A stretch of 64,000 nt of DNA from positions 93,604,226-93,668,225 of the forward strand of contig NC_086178.1 in NCBI RefSeq assembly GCF_023053635.1. Direction: 5' to 3'. Of this stretch, positions 45,650-55,135 are shown in pieces (the stretch's first letter is position 1; each line of letters opens with the position of its first letter). Source of the DNA: Elgaria multicarinata webbii (taxonomy: Eukaryota > Chordata > Lepidosauria > Squamata > Anguidae). Made by a program: the position numbers and the translations under genes. The notes under the pieces are model-generated. The model was not told the origin of the DNA. It worked only from the letters and a program-made list of their open reading frames with translations, and made no database searches.

Positions 45650-45960
45650 CTGGGTTGGAACCTCACGCCTGGGGGGGCCAAATCCAGTCCTCTGGGATTT
45701 CCCAGATGGCCGCACCCTCAGCCCAGGCACCACACCCTTTCCACTGTCCACAAGCGGCTTCCCTGCTTTTGTGTAGTTTTTTCACATTCTAAAAGGTTCA
45801 AATGCTTCTCCAAAATATGCTGGTATTTTGGGCATTTCCCCCCTGACCCTTTTGCCTTCGGCTCTGACCACTACTGGAATGCGGCCCCCAAGAGCTTTTC
45901 CGAAATGGAATCGAATCCCTGGGGCTGAAAGAGGTTCAATATCCCTGATCTAAACGGTGC
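45650..45960. mobile_element. hAT-like MITE, family F
   Basis: GGGGCCAAATCCAGTCCTC, CATTCTAAAAGGTTCAAATG and CTGAAAGAGGTTCAATATCC parallel the split copy at 34836-35705 and show what that copy looks like without its insert. Confidence 0.6.
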
Positions 45961-47250
45961 CAAAATAATAATTATTCCGTTAAAGAATTCTTTTAAATTA
46001 TAACTTAGTCTACACATGGGGGTGGGTGGACGGACATTAAATCAAACTACCTTTACGAAACCCAAAAACGAACTTACAAAAATTAAAATTCCAGCTCCAA
46101 ACACAAGCTTCTGCTATTTTGGTTCATAAGGTTGCACTGGAGCTGACTCATCATCAGTTCTGCCTAAAATGACCCAGAATTAAAAAGAAAACAGAAGAAA
46201 AAAGATACAGTATATTCTGCTGGGAGAAACACAATATATAGCCAAAGCCCAATTCATTACATTCTTCCTTAACTGTTTTGTACACTTTGGGCCAAAATGC
46301 AAATGATATTTTCAAGCCACATGTGAAGTAGATTAAGAGCTTTGCATTCTTCCAAGGCATTAATTTAGGAAGAGAGATTTATTTTCTTTGAATACTAAGG
46401 GCCTCCCTGTCCATGCAGACCCATGTGGCTTATTGTTATATGCTTGGGGTTATTTCTGAAGTTCAGGAATAGCTAAAAATGAGCAAATAAGCACTTAAGG
46501 CTTCCACACTATTGCCAGTCTATGAAATAATATCCAGATGCCATCTTACAGAATTATTTCGTTCCTAGGATTATATAGTTCATTTGATTCATACATATGG
46601 TTAAAAATACCAGATCTAAGACGCATCACTGCATGTAGGATGGAGGTAAATAGTTATCAAAAGGCATTGGGTGGGTTTGCACATAATGCTAAGCCACCCC
46701 TGCAAATAAGCTATGCAGTGTAGTTCATAAAACCATAGATCGAAACTGGGCAGCATCTGAAGTATGTATAGTCCAATACTTTGCCTCAGACCAAGTTCCT
46801 CGATATTAAATCCACCCCTGACAAACAGATTAATCAAAATAATTCAGATCAGTGATTCTTATACTGTCGTGCAGCACAGATGAAGCATGGTGTATTTTTA
46901 TGAGAACTCAATAAAAATAATAAGGGGAAAAAAACATGCTAAAGACCTTTAGAGCAAGCAGGGATGCATGCCAAATTAAGGTCCCTTTTGTATTAAGGTC
47001 CATCTGTGGGGAGTGGGGTTGTTGGTTCAGTCCAACTGTCAAAACATTTTACCTTCTCCCAACACACACTGCAGTGAAAAAAAGGACATAAAATCAAGTG
47101 ACAGCAGCAGCAAGAAAGCCCTGTGGTGCAGTCAGCTCAATAGACACAAACATGAGGGTTAAAATCCGCATGGGAATTACTATCTTCACAAAGAATTATC
47201 TTCTGAGACAGTGGGACTCCTACTCCTCTTTGCTTAGTTCATATGGCATA
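45961..47250. other. Anonymous intergenic DNA
   Basis: AT-rich sequence with no recognised gene or repeat. The open frames present are short and unlike known proteins. Confidence 0.5.
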
Positions 47251-47263
47251 TTTTATTGAAAAG

Positions 47264-47720
47264 GTCTCTCTCAGAGCTCCATCACACCAGTGATTTATCA
47301 CACTCTTGCCATGTCTGGTATGTGTTTTTGCAGCGCGGTACTTACATGACGTCGTCCCTGTCCTGTGCTCACCTCACCTCTTCTCCTCCCTTTTCCATCT
47401 TATTTTGGAGCGGGAAAGTCAGTTTTCTCCCCTCCATGTGCAGTGAACCTGCTCCTCCCTCCTGTGTATTGCTGTCCTTGCACTATATCAGACCATCCCG
47501 TTTTTGGCTGGGTGTGTGTGTGCTGAAGAGTGGTCTCCTGACAAAAGAGGAGGGTGGGTCAGTTCTCCACTCAACTGCTCAACCGTGAAAGGGGAGGGAG
47601 AGAGGCCCCCGAACACCCTGCAAAGAAGGCAAGCGAGGCCCCCACTGCCCATGCCCGGGACTCGGTTCCATTCAACGCTGTGGTTCTTACTCCTGAGTAG
47701 GCATGTCTAGGTTTCCTAAC
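47264..47720 (+). mobile_element. hAT-like non-autonomous element, family E
   Basis: Begins CAGAGCTCCATCACACCAGT, a hAT-type CAG start, and continues ATTTATCACACTCTTGCC, GACGTCGTCCCTGTCCTGTG and ACAAAAGAGGAGGGTGGG. The frames inside (up to 110 residues) lack any transposase motif. Reverse copy at 26095-26492, partial copy at 25431-25585. Confidence 0.65.
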
Positions 47721-47889
47721 CAGAACAATGTTGGCTTCTCATTGCCATGCCAACGATGATCAAAAAATCTCCAAAAACTAATTGTAATACTTTCTCTTCA
47801 CTTAGATTGTTTAATATTATCTTAGGGGAAAGCATGGTGTGTTGTTTTACCATAATTGCACAGTTTTAGGCTGCTGTACTATTGTATTT

Positions 47890-47893
<4 letters not shown>

Positions 47894-47937
<44 letters not shown>
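47894..47937. repeat. (AT)22 microsatellite
   Basis: Uninterrupted run of 22 AT units, likely polymorphic. Confidence 0.98.
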
Positions 47938-47939
<2 letters not shown>

Positions 47940-48118
47940 CAGGGAGGAGGAGAACGTAGGGGGCGGGGTGGGAGCTTTTGCTGGCACAGTAGTGATATAG
48001 GTGAAAAGATACATGATCATGTCTGTGCAACAACGCACAGACATGAAAGTGCCCAGTGCTAGACCCGCTAAGGAAATGGAGGGGGAACCGTGGACTCAAA
48101 GGGGTTAGTGTGATGGAG

Positions 48119-48140
48119 CACACACACACACACACACACA
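48119..48140. repeat. (CA)11 microsatellite
   Basis: Eleven CA units following GATGGAG. Confidence 0.97.
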
Positions 48141-49790
48141 GATATTGGCTGAGACCTGAGTTCTGGACCCGAGTTTTCAGCTGAGGTTCTGGCGACTCCA
48201 ACTGAGGCTATTCTCCCCACCTGCCTAGCCACTTGGCTCACCGACCCATGTTTACTTATTTGCACCTATAAGGAAGTAAAAGGGAAGCTGGCTGGCTGGC
48301 TGCCCACAGATGGCAGTGCTCAGCTGGTGGCTACTTCATCCCAGGTTAGCTTGTCGCTCTGGGGTCCCCCTACCCAGGATTTGTGGCAACGGGGGGGGGG
48401 CAGCATCCTACTAATCAGAAATATGAGTGTACAACTGACCTGCCTCATAAGAAAGTTGTGGCATGGTAGAATATGATATAAATCACTGAAATAAATTACT
48501 GCTTTGAGCTATGTCAAGTCATAAGGCTGTCATTATTTTGGAATATGAAAGCAAAGGAAGATAAACAAATACTCTTAAGAAACATTGCTTTGGGACAGTT
48601 TAAATTTGAATGTGCCCAAAAGTGAAAGCTTGATGCCATTCTACACCCTCACCCACTCTGTATGAAATTGTTTCCCATGCAAATAAAGCAAAATCTCTTT
48701 GTCTTTTTCCACTTTATTCTTCTCCATATGTATTTCTCTATAGAGAAAACTCTTAGAATAGAATAAGACCGTCACAGTCTTTGGAATATGCCCTGCCTTG
48801 CCCAGCCCCTCCTCCCAATCTTCTGTCAGCATTTTTACTGTGCTGCCTTCAATAATTGAAGTGCTCACACAGTCAGAGTCTTGGAAACCTGATGATTTCA
48901 CTTATTCATAACACAAGGTCTCAGCTGAATGAGGCAAAGTAATGATATACTGACAATGCCAAATTCACAGTAATGACTAGGAACGCTGTTTCCTAAAAGT
49001 ACACTCCTCTCAATCAGAGGACGCCTGATTTAGAATGCTAAAACAGTCTGTGTCACAAAATATGCTGTTTTCGCCTAGAAAGTGTTAGGCCCAATCTACT
49101 CAGGGGATTTAGTGAGATGTGCACCTCGCACACAGGTGTGGCACATGGGTTTTCCTCTCATAAAAGCTGCATTTTCACAAAGACATTTTGTGACAGATTT
49201 ACTCCTTTAATGCTGTTTCCATGCAGTTCTGTTCGGGTGTGCCTTGTATCTCAGAATTAAATGTGCATTACTGGGTGTAGCTAGGAGTGTGTCTTTGCCC
49301 CGACAATGCAGTGTTTTGATGTTACGTCAACGTAAGTGAGCTGTCCTCCCCCGCCCCCCGCCAAGCATTAGTCCTGCGCACCTCCTCACCTACCAAGGTT
49401 CTATATCTGCTCCTTCACAGCTTTGCATAATGTCCGCTGGAGATTCAACAACCAAAAGCCATGCCATTTCTTGGCAATACTTATAAATCCTCAATCTCCT
49501 ATTGTGATGACATCCACAGCATTCCAAAGCAGGGAAACATAAATGTGCATCTGCGCATGTGCTGAGAACAAATTTTTAAAAAGAAGAAAAAGGAAGATTC
49601 AGCATTCCAATATATTTACCCTGACAGTAAACTGTGTGTGACACAATACAGCAGGACTAATTGCGTCACAATAGTTGATGATGTTCCATTCTATTCATGG
49701 GACTCCACCCACACAACCCCAAACTAATGCAGGATGCTGTTTGCTCCACAAAAGTGGTTTTCAACATTACCTGGCTTTGTGTGCCACGGG
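48141..49790. other. Anonymous intergenic DNA
   Basis: No gene seen. An 86-residue minus-strand frame at 48641-48901 has a plausible composition but no family I recognise. Confidence 0.45.
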
Positions 49791-49792
49791 AA

Positions 49793-50020
49793 CAACAACT
49801 GCAAATTCACAAAAACCCAGTTTTAAACTGAATCGCCGCTTAGCACTACCAGTCAAAAGACACTGTGCGACTATTCTTTTTCTTTTTGACAGATATTTTG
49901 TACAAAGGAGATGCGGTAGGAAAACACAGGAGTGTCGCAGCATCTGAACTCTAACATTCTGTGAGTGAGGCAGAGCGATTGCCCAATAAAAGCTTTGTCT
50001 GGCAGGACCTTAAAACAGAC
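49793..50020 (+). mobile_element. Unclassified repeat, family D
   Basis: TTAGCACTACCAGTCAAAAG, TGTGCGACTATTC, GTAGGAAAACACAGGAGTG and GTGAGTGAGGCAGAGCG, in the order seen at 32160. Confidence 0.55.
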
Positions 50021-50233
50021 AAATGTCCCCAAGAGTTTGAATTTTACATTTATTGCCTGATTTTCAACACAAAAATCCTCAACCTGCATTTATTAGGCCA
50101 TGTCAATGTACCTTTGGCGAGTCTGAAGTAGTGCAATCAATTTAAGTTGAGCGTATAATGAAACAAGTGCAACGTGTAATTAACATTGCATGGATCCACT
50201 CAATTTATTACACATTGCCAAAAAAAATAATAA

Positions 50234-50373
50234 GGGCCAGATCTACACCAAGCAGGATATAACACTTTGAAAATGTTTTGAAAACTGTATATGGAGTGTG
50301 TCCTGGGCCTAAACAGTTGTCGCTACTGTTATAAACCATTCTAAAGCAGTAGTGTAGATCCTGCCAAGGAAGC
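50234..50373. mobile_element. 140-bp MITE with GATCTACAC ends
   Basis: GGCCAGATCTACACCAAGCA at the left, GCAGGATCTACACTACTGC (minus strand) at the right. The GGATCTACAC end motif is shared with the larger 31174-31784 element, suggesting a related transposase. Confidence 0.65.
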
Positions 50374-50437
50374 TTATCACCAGGACAAAAGATGGTATAG
50401 ATTTGCATATATTTTACATGTGCTAATGTATATGCAT

Positions 50438-50515
50438 AGAATCATAGAATAGTAGAGTTGGAAGGGGCCTATAAGGCCATTGAGTCCAACCCCCTGCTCA
50501 ATGCAGGACTTCCTA
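50438..50515. repeat. CR1-like fragment, probably reversed
   Basis: AGAATCATAGAATAGTAGAG and TTGGAAGGGGCCTATAAGG are a common sauropsid repeat sequence that I recall as a CR1-type 3' end in reverse. Orientation is inferred. Confidence 0.45.
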
Positions 50516-51090
50516 CTGCAGAAAAGGGCAACTAAAATTATGAAGGGTCTGGAGCATCTCTCCTATGAGGGAAGGTTACAACAGATGGGATTGTTTAGCT
50601 GTGGAGAATGTGGCCGGGGAGACATTTTTCTCCCTCTCCCATAATACTAGATCCCAAGGGGGTCATCCTATGAAGCTGATTGGTGGGAGATTCAGGACAG
50701 ATAAAAGGAAGGACTTCTTCACATAGCACATAGTTAAACTATGGAATTCACTACCACAAGAAGTAGCGATGGCCACCAGTTTAGATGGCTCTAAAGGGGG
50801 TTGGATCAATTCCTGGAGGAGAAGGCTATCAAGGGCTACTAGATCTGTTGGCTATGTGCTACCTCCAGAATCAGAGGCAGTATGCCTGTGTGCACCAGTT
50901 GCTGGGGAACATGGGTGAGAAAGTGCTATTGCACTTGTGTCCTGCTTGTGGGTTTCTTGTGGGCAGCTAGTTGGCCACTGTGTGTACAGAGACTAGACAG
51001 ACCCTCAGACTGATCCAGCCTCAGGGCTCTTCTGATGTTCTTATGTTCTTACATCTGATGTTCTTATGTTCTTACATTATGTTCTTAGAT
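50516..51090 (+). repeat. CR1 LINE 3' fragment
   Basis: AGAAAAGGGCAACTAAAATT, TTTTTCTCCCTCTCCCATAA, GATTCAGGACAGATAAAAGG and ACTGATCCAGCCTCAGGGCT follow the CR1 3' region. The tail repeats TCTGATGTTCTTATGTTCTT. Confidence 0.88.
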
Positions 51091-51246
51091 GCACATTGAT
51101 AAGTAATTACCACAATTTAAATAGAAATACAGTGCATCTCACCAGACCGGGAAAGACTGACAAGGTGACTGGGGTGCCTACTTAATCCACTGTCCAGGAA
51201 TTGATAGTTGAAAGGCAACTTTTAGGCTCATGTTTTCACTTCTTAT

Positions 51247-51322
51247 GGTTCATTTATTTATTTATTTATTTATTACATTTCTATACCATCCAATAGCCGG
51301 AGCTCTCTGGGCGGTTCACAAG
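51247..51322 (-). repeat. L2 3'-end fragment
   Basis: TTTA repeats followed by ATACCATCCAATAGCCGG and CTCTGGGCGGTTCAC: reversed L2 terminus, just 5' of the near-complete L2 but in opposite orientation. Confidence 0.8.
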
Positions 51323-51329
51323 ATGTTCT

Positions 51330-51404
51330 TTATAAGAACAGGCAGAACATAGTGCAACAGTACCCTCCCACCCATGTTCCCCAGCAACTGGTGTTTGCTA
51401 CAGG
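51330..51404 (-). repeat. CR1 3' fragment, probable insertion site of the L2
   Basis: CCTCCCACCCATGTTCCCCA and GCAACTGGTG are reversed CR1 3' UTR sequence, which stops where the L2 element begins. Confidence 0.6.
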
Positions 51405-51410
51405 ATGGAT

Positions 51411-51701
51411 GTGTTTGGCTGGTGGGGGGGAAAGAAGAACAGGGACTGCTGGGGCTTCCCTCTGCAGTCTCTCCCCTCACCTGCTGGGCGTCAGCTGACT
51501 GAGTGCTCCACCTCTCCCTAACAGGTACATCTGCAGCCTGCCAGAGGCTGGGAAGGTGGGGTGTGTTTGGCTGGTGGGGGGGAAAGAAGAACAGGGACTG
51601 CTGGGGCTTCCCTCTGCAGTCTCTCCCCTCACCTGCTGGGCGTCAGCTGACTGAGTGCTCCACCTCTCCCTAACAGGTACATCTGAAGCCTGCCAGAGGC
51701 T
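51411..51701 (+). repeat. Two tandem ~152-bp units at the L2 5' end
   Basis: The unit starting GTGTTTGGCTGGTGGGGG at 51411 restarts at 51563 and is almost identical for ~139 bp (TCTGCAGTCTCTCCCCTCAC, GCGTCAGCTGACTGAGTGC). The second copy ends at GCCAGAGGCTG before the GC-rich hairpin. Confidence 0.93.
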
Positions 51702-51732
51702 GCGCCTCGGCGCGCGCCTCGGCGACGCGCAG

Positions 51733-51766
51733 AGTGCGGCGCCGAGTGCGCACTTGGCGCCGCACT
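51733..51766 (+). repeat. GC-rich perfect hairpin in the L2 5' region
   Basis: AGTGCGGCGCC (51733-51743) pairs perfectly with GGCGCCGCACT (51756-51766). The 12-base loop contains the self-complementary AGTGCGCACT. It sits about 100 bases upstream of the first ATG. Confidence 0.9.
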
Positions 51767-51865
51767 TTGCGGCGCACATAGGAGATACCATACTACTGTA
51801 CCTGCAAGATCTCCAACCAGCCAACCAGCAGCAAATTGTAAAATACATTTTAATTACTTTTTAAT

Positions 51866-53323
51866 ATGTGCCTGGGGAGCTCTGGGGGATACGGGGATGC
51901 CCACATAACTGTGGTCACGGGTAGGGGGAGGTATGGTGCTAGGGGAGGAACTGGCCAGATGAGGAGAAGAGGGGATAGATTCCTTACAGCTATTCCCTCT
52001 TCTGGTTCCTACCCCAACCGGATAGTTCCTGGTGGCCATATCAGCTTGCTCTCGGGTCTGGTGGTGCTGCTGCTGAACGCCAGGTCAGTCCAGAATAAAA
52101 TCTCCCTCATCCATGATTTGATTGTGGATGAGGGGGCTGACCTGGTATGCATCACTGAGACCTGGGTGGGTGAACTGGGTGGGGTTGCTCTCACCCAGCT
52201 CTGCCCTCCTGGGTACTCGGTGCAGCACCAGCACAGACTCGAGGGCCGGGGAGGGGGGGTTGCCGTGGTCTATAGGAATACAATCTCCCTCTCTAGGCTT
52301 CCTGTTCAGTCGAGTGCTGGTCTGGAGTGTTTGTACTGTGTGTTGGGTACTCGAGACAGATTAGGGATTCTGCTGGTGTACCGTCCACCCCGCTGCCCAA
52401 CAGTCTCCCTGCCTGAGCTGACGGAGGTTGTCTCGGACCTGGTGTTGAGGACCCCCAGGATGGTGGTTCTGGGGGATCTCAACTTCCATGCCGAGGCTGC
52501 TGTATCCGGAGCGGCTCAGGACTTCATGGCTGCCATGACAACCATGGGGCTGTCTCAACATGTCATCGGCCCAACACATGCAAAGGGACACACACTTGAT
52601 CTGGTTTTCTCGACTGGACAGGAGGATGGTGATCTGGAAGTGGGGGAACTAACATCTACCCCCTTGTCATGGTCGGATCACTTCCTACTGAGGTTTAGAC
52701 TCTCGGCGGCCTTTCCCCTCTGCAAGGGTGGGGGGCCTATTAAAATGGTCCGCCCCCGGAGGCTAATGGACTCCGATGGATTCCAGAGGGCTCTGGGGGA
52801 TTTTCCTGCTGATATGGCCGGTGCTCCTGTCGAAGCCCAGGTCGCTCTGTGGAATGCAGAGATGACTCGGGCGGTTGACACGATCGCGCCCAAGCGTCCT
52901 CTCCCTCTGAGCAGAGCCCGGTCAGCTCCTTGGTATACATCTGAGCTGAGGGCGATGAAGCAAGAGGGGAGACGGCTAGAACGCAGGTGGAGGAAAACTC
53001 GTGCTGGGTCTGATCGAACACGGGCTAGAGCTCACTATCGAGCCTACTCTGTGGCGGTGAGGGTGGCAAAGAGGCAGTTCTTTTCCACCAGCATTGCGTC
53101 TTCTCGGTGTCGTCCGGCGGAGCTTTTCCGAGTGGTTCGTGGCCTGTTACACTCTGGGCCAGGGCGTGAGATAGTTGAACCCTCGGTAGCACGCTGTGAC
53201 GAGTTTGCACGGCACTTTGAAGATAAAGTCGCTCAGATTCGTCATGAATTGGACACCACACTTAATGCAGCACCACTAGTAGAGGCGTTCAGAGCGCCGT
53301 TCCGGCTCAGTTTTATTGGATGA
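51866..53323 (+). CDS. L2 LINE ORF, N-terminal part: APE-type endonuclease
   Basis: This 485-residue frame carries an apurinic-like endonuclease that nicks target DNA for reverse transcription. Motifs in order: LLLNARSVQNK (near residue 70), CITETW (near 96), GRGGGVAVVYR, YRPPRCP, VVLGDLNFHAE, KGHTLDLVF and SWSDHFLL (near 270). The last residues (FRLSFIG, stop) are out of frame: the neighbouring frame reads SVLLDEFQLLRPEDV straight into the RT part. A one-base shift near 53300-53320 therefore breaks one ancestral ORF. It is a transposon gene, not a host gene. Confidence 0.92.
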   Translation: MCLGSSGGYGDAHITVVTGRGRYGARGGTGQMRRRGDRFLTAIPSSGSYPNRIVPGGHISLLSGLVVLLLNARSVQNKISLIHDLIVDEGADLVCITETWVGELGGVALTQLCPPGYSVQHQHRLEGRGGGVAVVYRNTISLSRLPVQSSAGLECLYCVLGTRDRLGILLVYRPPRCPTVSLPELTEVVSDLVLRTPRMVVLGDLNFHAEAAVSGAAQDFMAAMTTMGLSQHVIGPTHAKGHTLDLVFSTGQEDGDLEVGELTSTPLSWSDHFLLRFRLSAAFPLCKGGGPIKMVRPRRLMDSDGFQRALGDFPADMAGAPVEAQVALWNAEMTRAVDTIAPKRPLPLSRARSAPWYTSELRAMKQEGRRLERRWRKTRAGSDRTRARAHYRAYSVAVRVAKRQFFSTSIASSRCRPAELFRVVRGLLHSGPGREIVEPSVARCDEFARHFEDKVAQIRHELDTTLNAAPLVEAFRAPFRLSFIG

Positions 53324-54893
53324 GTTTCAGTTATTGAGGCCCGAGGATGTGGACAAGGTGCTTGGCCAAGTCCGGTCGACCACCTGTGTGCTTGACCCTT
53401 GCCCCTCGTGGCTCATTACATCAAATAAGGAGGGGATCGCCGGCTGGGTCCAGGAGGTTGTAAATGCCTCCTTGAGAGAGGGAGTGGTGCCGGCCTCTTT
53501 AAAAGAGGCGGTAATTAGACCACTCCTGAAGAAGCCTAATCTGGACCCGGAAGATGTTAACAACTACAGGCCGGTGGCTAATATCCCTTTCCTGGGCAAG
53601 GTGCTTGAGCGGGTGGTTGCAGGACAACTCCAGGCACTCTTGAATGAAACGGATTATCTAGATCCATTTCAATCGGGTTTCAGGCCTGGTTTTGGAACAG
53701 AAACTGCCTTGGTCGCCCTGTGGGATGACCTCTGTCGGGAGAGAGACAGGGGGAGTGCGACCCTGTTGGTTCTCCTGGACCTCTCAGCGGCCTTCGATAC
53801 CATCGACCATGGTATCCTTCTGGATAGGTTGTCTGAGCTGGGAGTTGGAGGTACTGCGTTGCAGTGGTTCCGCTCCTACTTGGATGGCCGATTCCAGAAG
53901 GTGGTGCTGGGGGATTATTGCTCTGTGCCGTGGCTCCTAAGCCATGGGGTTCCGCAGGGCTCTATTTTATCCCCTATGCTGTTTAACATATACATGAAGC
54001 CGCTGGGGGAGGTTATCCGGAGATGTGGACTGAGGTGTCATCAATATGCGGATGACACCCAGCTCTACCTTTCCTTTTCATCAAACCCAGGTGAGGCAGT
54101 GACTGTTCTGAACCAGTGCCTGGGCACGGTAATGGACTGGATGAGGGCTAACAAACTGAGACTCAATCCAGACAAGACGGAGGTACTGTTAGCGGGTGGT
54201 TCATTTGTCCGGCGAGGTGATGTTTGCCCTGTCCTGGACGGGGTTGCACTCTCCCTAAAGGATCGGGTCCGTAGTTTGGGGGTGCTCTTCGATCCAGAAC
54301 TGTCACTTGAGGCACAGGTGAACTCAGTGGCAAAGAGCACCTTTTATCAGCTTAGGCTGATATACCAACTGCGCCCTTATCTGGACAGTGATAGCCTAGC
54401 TACAGTTATCCATGCTCTGATAACCTCTCGTTTGGATTACTGCAATGCGTTATACGTGGGGCTGCCTTTGAAAACGGTCCGGAAGCTTCAGCTGGTACAA
54501 AACAGGGCAGCCCGTTTACTAACAGGGACTGGCTGGCGAGATCACATTACGCCAGTCCTTTTACAACTTCATTGGCTGCCAGTCCAGGTCCGGGCCCGAT
54601 TCAAAGTGCTGGTATTGACATTTAAAGCCCTAAACGGTTTGGGGCCAGGTTATTTGAAGGAACGCCTCCTCCCATATGTACCTACCCGGACCTTAAGATC
54701 ATCTACAGGGGCCCTTCTCCGTGAGCCCCTGCCAAAGGAAGTGAGGCAGGTGGCTACTAGGAGGAGGGCTTTCTCCGCTGTGGCACCCCGGTTGTGGAAT
54801 GAGCTCCCCAGAGAGGTCCGCCTGGCGCCTACACTGTACTCCTTTCGTCGCCAGCTGAAGACCTTTTTATTCACTCAGTATTTTAACACTTAA
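53316..54893 (+). CDS. L2 LINE ORF, C-terminal part: reverse transcriptase
   Basis: This 525-residue frame copies the element RNA into DNA at the nicked target. RT motifs: NNYRPVANIPFLGKVLERVV, FQSGFRPGFGTETAL, LVLLDLSAAFDTIDHGIL, GVPQGSILSPMLFNIYM, the catalytic YADD (residues 244-247), LRLNPDKTEVLL, and the L2-type C-terminal domain ending LKTFLFTQYFNT. The apparent Met at 53316 is only the first ATG after the frameshift, so the native protein would continue from the endonuclease part. All catalytic residues I can check are intact. Confidence 0.93.
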   Translation: MDEFQLLRPEDVDKVLGQVRSTTCVLDPCPSWLITSNKEGIAGWVQEVVNASLREGVVPASLKEAVIRPLLKKPNLDPEDVNNYRPVANIPFLGKVLERVVAGQLQALLNETDYLDPFQSGFRPGFGTETALVALWDDLCRERDRGSATLLVLLDLSAAFDTIDHGILLDRLSELGVGGTALQWFRSYLDGRFQKVVLGDYCSVPWLLSHGVPQGSILSPMLFNIYMKPLGEVIRRCGLRCHQYADDTQLYLSFSSNPGEAVTVLNQCLGTVMDWMRANKLRLNPDKTEVLLAGGSFVRRGDVCPVLDGVALSLKDRVRSLGVLFDPELSLEAQVNSVAKSTFYQLRLIYQLRPYLDSDSLATVIHALITSRLDYCNALYVGLPLKTVRKLQLVQNRAARLLTGTGWRDHITPVLLQLHWLPVQVRARFKVLVLTFKALNGLGPGYLKERLLPYVPTRTLRSSTGALLREPLPKEVRQVATRRRAFSAVAPRLWNELPREVRLAPTLYSFRRQLKTFLFTQYFNT

Positions 54894-55135
54894 TTTTAAC
54901 TTAAATTTAAATTATACTGTTTTAACTCTGCATTTTAACCTTATATCAATTTTGCTGCGTGGTTTTATCCTGGTTGTGCTTTTTATATTGTATTTTGTAT
55001 TTGTATTTTTAACTTGTTGGTTGTTTTATGATGATTTTAATTTTTGTGAACCGCCCAGAGAGCTTCGGCTATTGGGCGGTATAAAAATGTAATAAATAAA
55101 TAAATAAATAAAAATAAATAAATAAAATAAATAAA

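Larger units (their letters stand above)
51405..55135 (+). repeat. Nearly full-length L2-type LINE
   Basis: The element has a ~460-bp 5' region with two tandem ~152-bp units and a GC-rich hairpin, a coding region of about 1010 codons (51866-54893), and a 240-bp 3' UTR ending in the GAACCGCCCAGAGAGC hairpin and TAAA-type repeats. ATGGAT stands just before the 5' end and after the 3' tail, a possible short target duplication. The C-terminal HWLPVQVRARFKVLVLTFKA and LNGLGPGYL pattern is that of the L2 clade. A 5'-truncated near-identical copy is at 9257-9865. Confidence 0.9.

Noticed and set aside
47856-48265. Frames with Tyr-Ile and Cys-Val runs
   Set aside because: Translations of the AT and CA microsatellites.
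48641-48901. 86-residue minus-strand frame
   Set aside because: Plausible composition but no homology I recognise, no splice context, no supporting neighbour.
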